Source: an uncultured Erwinia sp. (GTDB taxonomy: Bacteria; Pseudomonadota; Gammaproteobacteria; Enterobacterales; Enterobacteriaceae). From it: a DNA stretch of 52,017 nucleotides. A model generated the notes under the pieces. The model was given only the letters and a program-made list of their open reading frames with translations, was not told the origin of the DNA and made no database searches. A program made the translations under genes and the position numbers. Positions 50,556-52,017 of this stretch are shown piece after piece (the first letter of the stretch is position 1; each line of letters starts with the position of its first letter). The DNA lies in contig CAMIKG010000028.1 of assembly GCA_946221915.1 (NCBI GenBank), forward strand, positions 1 to 52,017, written 5' to 3'.

Positions 50556-52017
50556 TGAGTCATGCAACAAATCCAAATCTGCGTTTCCTTGACGATCCCG
50601 TCAGCCTGCGTATCACCTGGGATCGGCTGGTGAGCATCTCTGAGGAAGCGGCGGCAACGCTGGTCAATATGGCCTTCTCCAGCATTATTCGCGAAGTCGG
50701 CGACTACTCCTGTCTGCTAATGGATGCCTCTGGCAGCTCGCTGGCGCAGCCGAAAACCAGTGTGCCGGTCTTTATCGGCACCCTGCCCGCTACCGTGCGC
50801 CATCTGCTGGCGAAATTCCCGGCGGAGACGCTGCAGCCCGGCGACAGCCTGATTACTAACGATCCGTGGCTCGGCACCGGGCACTTAAATGATGTCACCG
50901 TGGTCACGCCCGTTTTCCGCAACGGACAGCTGGTTGCCTTCACCGGGTCAGCGGCACATATGTCGGATATTGGCGGCTCGCTCAATATGGGCTCGTCACG
51001 CGATATGTATGAAGAGGGTTTCCTGATCCCGCCCAGCAAACTGATGATGGCAGGTGAAGTGAATCAGCAACTGATGGATCTCTTTCTGGCCAACGTGCGC
51101 GCCCCGGACCAGGTGGAAGGGGACCTGCACGCCATGCTGGCGGCGAACCAGATTGGCGCCAGCGGGCTGCTGGGCCTGATGGACGATCTGCAGCTGGACT
51201 CGGTTACGCCACTGGCGGAAAAGATCCACTCGCTCACCGAAAACGCCATGCGCAAGGCAATAGACGCCGTACCGGATGGTCGTTATGAAGCCACCGTGGA
51301 CATCGGCGACTATGAGGGCGATATCCATCTGCAGGTGGCGGTCATCGTTTCGGGCAGTGATATCGTGATTGACTATGCCGGGTCTTCCGCGGAATCCCTT
51401 TTTGGTTCCAACTGCCCGATGTCATTTACCTACGCCTACAGCGTCTACCCGCTGAAATGCCTGCTGGAACCGCATCTGCCGAATAACGAGGGCTGCTTTA
51501 AATCCATTACCGTCACCGCCCCCGAAGGATCGATCGCCAATGCCCGTCCACCCTGTGCGGTCGAAATGCGCAATCGCGTAGGCCATATGGCACATGCGGC
51601 GATCTTCACGGCATTGTCAGAAATCATGCCCGAGCGGGTGATGGGCCACTCGGGCAGCGCGCCAGTCACCTGTGACGTATTCGCTGGTCAGTTCAATGAC
51701 GGCCGCCGTTTTGTCGAAAGCCTGTGCGTCAATGGCGGTACCGGCGCCCGCCCGGCGGCCGACGGCATCGTGACCGGCTTCCCGGGCAATATGTCCTCCA
51801 CGCCGATTGAACTCATCGAAGCCGCCACGCCACTGCTGTTCCTCGAAAAATCACTGGTGCCCGATTCCGGCGGCGCAGGACGCTATCGCGGTGGCGTGGC
51901 GCAGCGCATGGTGATCAGGAATACCAGTCAGTATCCGCTGTCGCACAGCATGTTCTATTCCCGGCAAAAACACCCTGCCCAGGGCGTGCTTGGCGGTGCG
52001 GCGGGAGCGCCAAATAT
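50555..52017 (+). CDS. hyuB: Hydantoinase/oxoprolinase subunit B (HyuB), N-terminal part
   Basis: The frame opens at the ATG at 50555 (TGATG overlap with the hyuA stop) and is still open at the window edge, so about 487 residues are visible out of an expected 550-600. Family phrases: DPVSLRITWDRLVSISEEAAATLVNMAFSSIIREVGDYSC, TNDPWLGTGHLNDVTVVTPVF, ENNRVRNRVGHM-type RPPCAVEMRNRVGH and DSGGAGRYRGGVAQRMVI (parts). With HyuA it forms the catalytic complex for ATP-driven ring opening or carboxylation. The downstream genes, which would tell the pathway, lie outside the window. Confidence 0.9.
   Translation, partial: MSHATNPNLRFLDDPVSLRITWDRLVSISEEAAATLVNMAFSSIIREVGDYSCLLMDASGSSLAQPKTSVPVFIGTLPATVRHLLAKFPAETLQPGDSLITNDPWLGTGHLNDVTVVTPVFRNGQLVAFTGSAAHMSDIGGSLNMGSSRDMYEEGFLIPPSKLMMAGEVNQQLMDLFLANVRAPDQVEGDLHAMLAANQIGASGLLGLMDDLQLDSVTPLAEKIHSLTENAMRKAIDAVPDGRYEATVDIGDYEGDIHLQVAVIVSGSDIVIDYAGSSAESLFGSNCPMSFTYAYSVYPLKCLLEPHLPNNEGCFKSITVTAPEGSIANARPPCAVEMRNRVGHMAHAAIFTALSEIMPERVMGHSGSAPVTCDVFAGQFNDGRRFVESLCVNGGTGARPAADGIVTGFPGNMSSTPIELIEAATPLLFLEKSLVPDSGGAGRYRGGVAQRMVIRNTSQYPLSHSMFYSRQKHPAQGVLGGAAGAPN

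Noticed and set aside
1..52017. CRISPR arrays, tRNA or rRNA genes, and replication origins
   Set aside because: No spaced identical repeats, no cloverleaf with conserved TTCGAATC-type arm, and no rRNA-like stretch was seen by eye.

Overview
The window reads as a chromosomal segment of an Enterobacterales bacterium. The ychH-pth-ychF neighbourhood, the membrane PQQ glucose dehydrogenase gcd and the protein similarities point to Erwiniaceae (Pantoea/Erwinia-like). This assignment is an inference from remembered sequences, not a database match. No rRNA, tRNA, CRISPR array, transposase, integrase or phage gene was recognised.

Layout. 1-7.05 kb is ordinary core chromosome: the 3' end of a DHA2-type drug exporter, a membrane diguanylate cyclase, ychH, pth, a SulP anion transporter and ychF. 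From 7.05 to 41.4 kb lies a catabolic accessory region bounded by two direct copies (102 of 114 bases identical by eye) of the ychF 3' end plus its terminator. Inside it, in order: an SDR / zinc alcohol dehydrogenase / MFS operon with a divergent LysR regulator; an SDR with a divergent HxlR regulator; arsC beside a broken arsH relic; gcd; three SDR genes; a nine-gene operon that fits hydroxyproline breakdown (ABC importer, DapA-family deaminase, FAD dehydrogenase, aldehyde dehydrogenase, proline-racemase-superfamily enzyme, GntR regulator); a four-gene operon for beta-alanine breakdown with its own alanine-to-pyruvate recycling (bauA-like, mmsA-like, dadA, alr) and a divergent LysR regulator; and an IclR-associated cluster (MFS transporter, CaiB-type CoA-transferase, HMG-CoA-lyase-family enzyme, SMP-30 lactonase, CitMHS transporter) for an unidentified organic acid.

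After the second repeat, 41.5-52 kb holds a TetR / DUF1348 pair with a very clear operator, a TauE/SafE exporter, a translationally coupled TetR / DUF2158 pair, a glutathione peroxidase, and the start of another catabolic cluster (RraA-family aldolase, MHS-type transporter, HyuA, HyuB) that runs off the right edge.

How it fits together: most of the window feeds unusual amino acids and organic acids into central metabolism. Hydroxyproline would go to 2-oxoglutarate. Beta-alanine would go to acetyl-CoA, with pyruvate regenerated inside the operon. The IclR cluster would activate and cleave a dicarboxylic acid as its CoA ester. Most modules carry their own local regulator. The most noteworthy observations are the ychF-derived direct repeat bracketing about 34 kb, the self-contained beta-alanine loop, the Ser/Cys active site of the hydroxyproline enzyme, the shared two-part promoter motif upstream of gcd and of the hydroxyproline operon, and two catabolic clusters whose substrate cannot be named from sequence.
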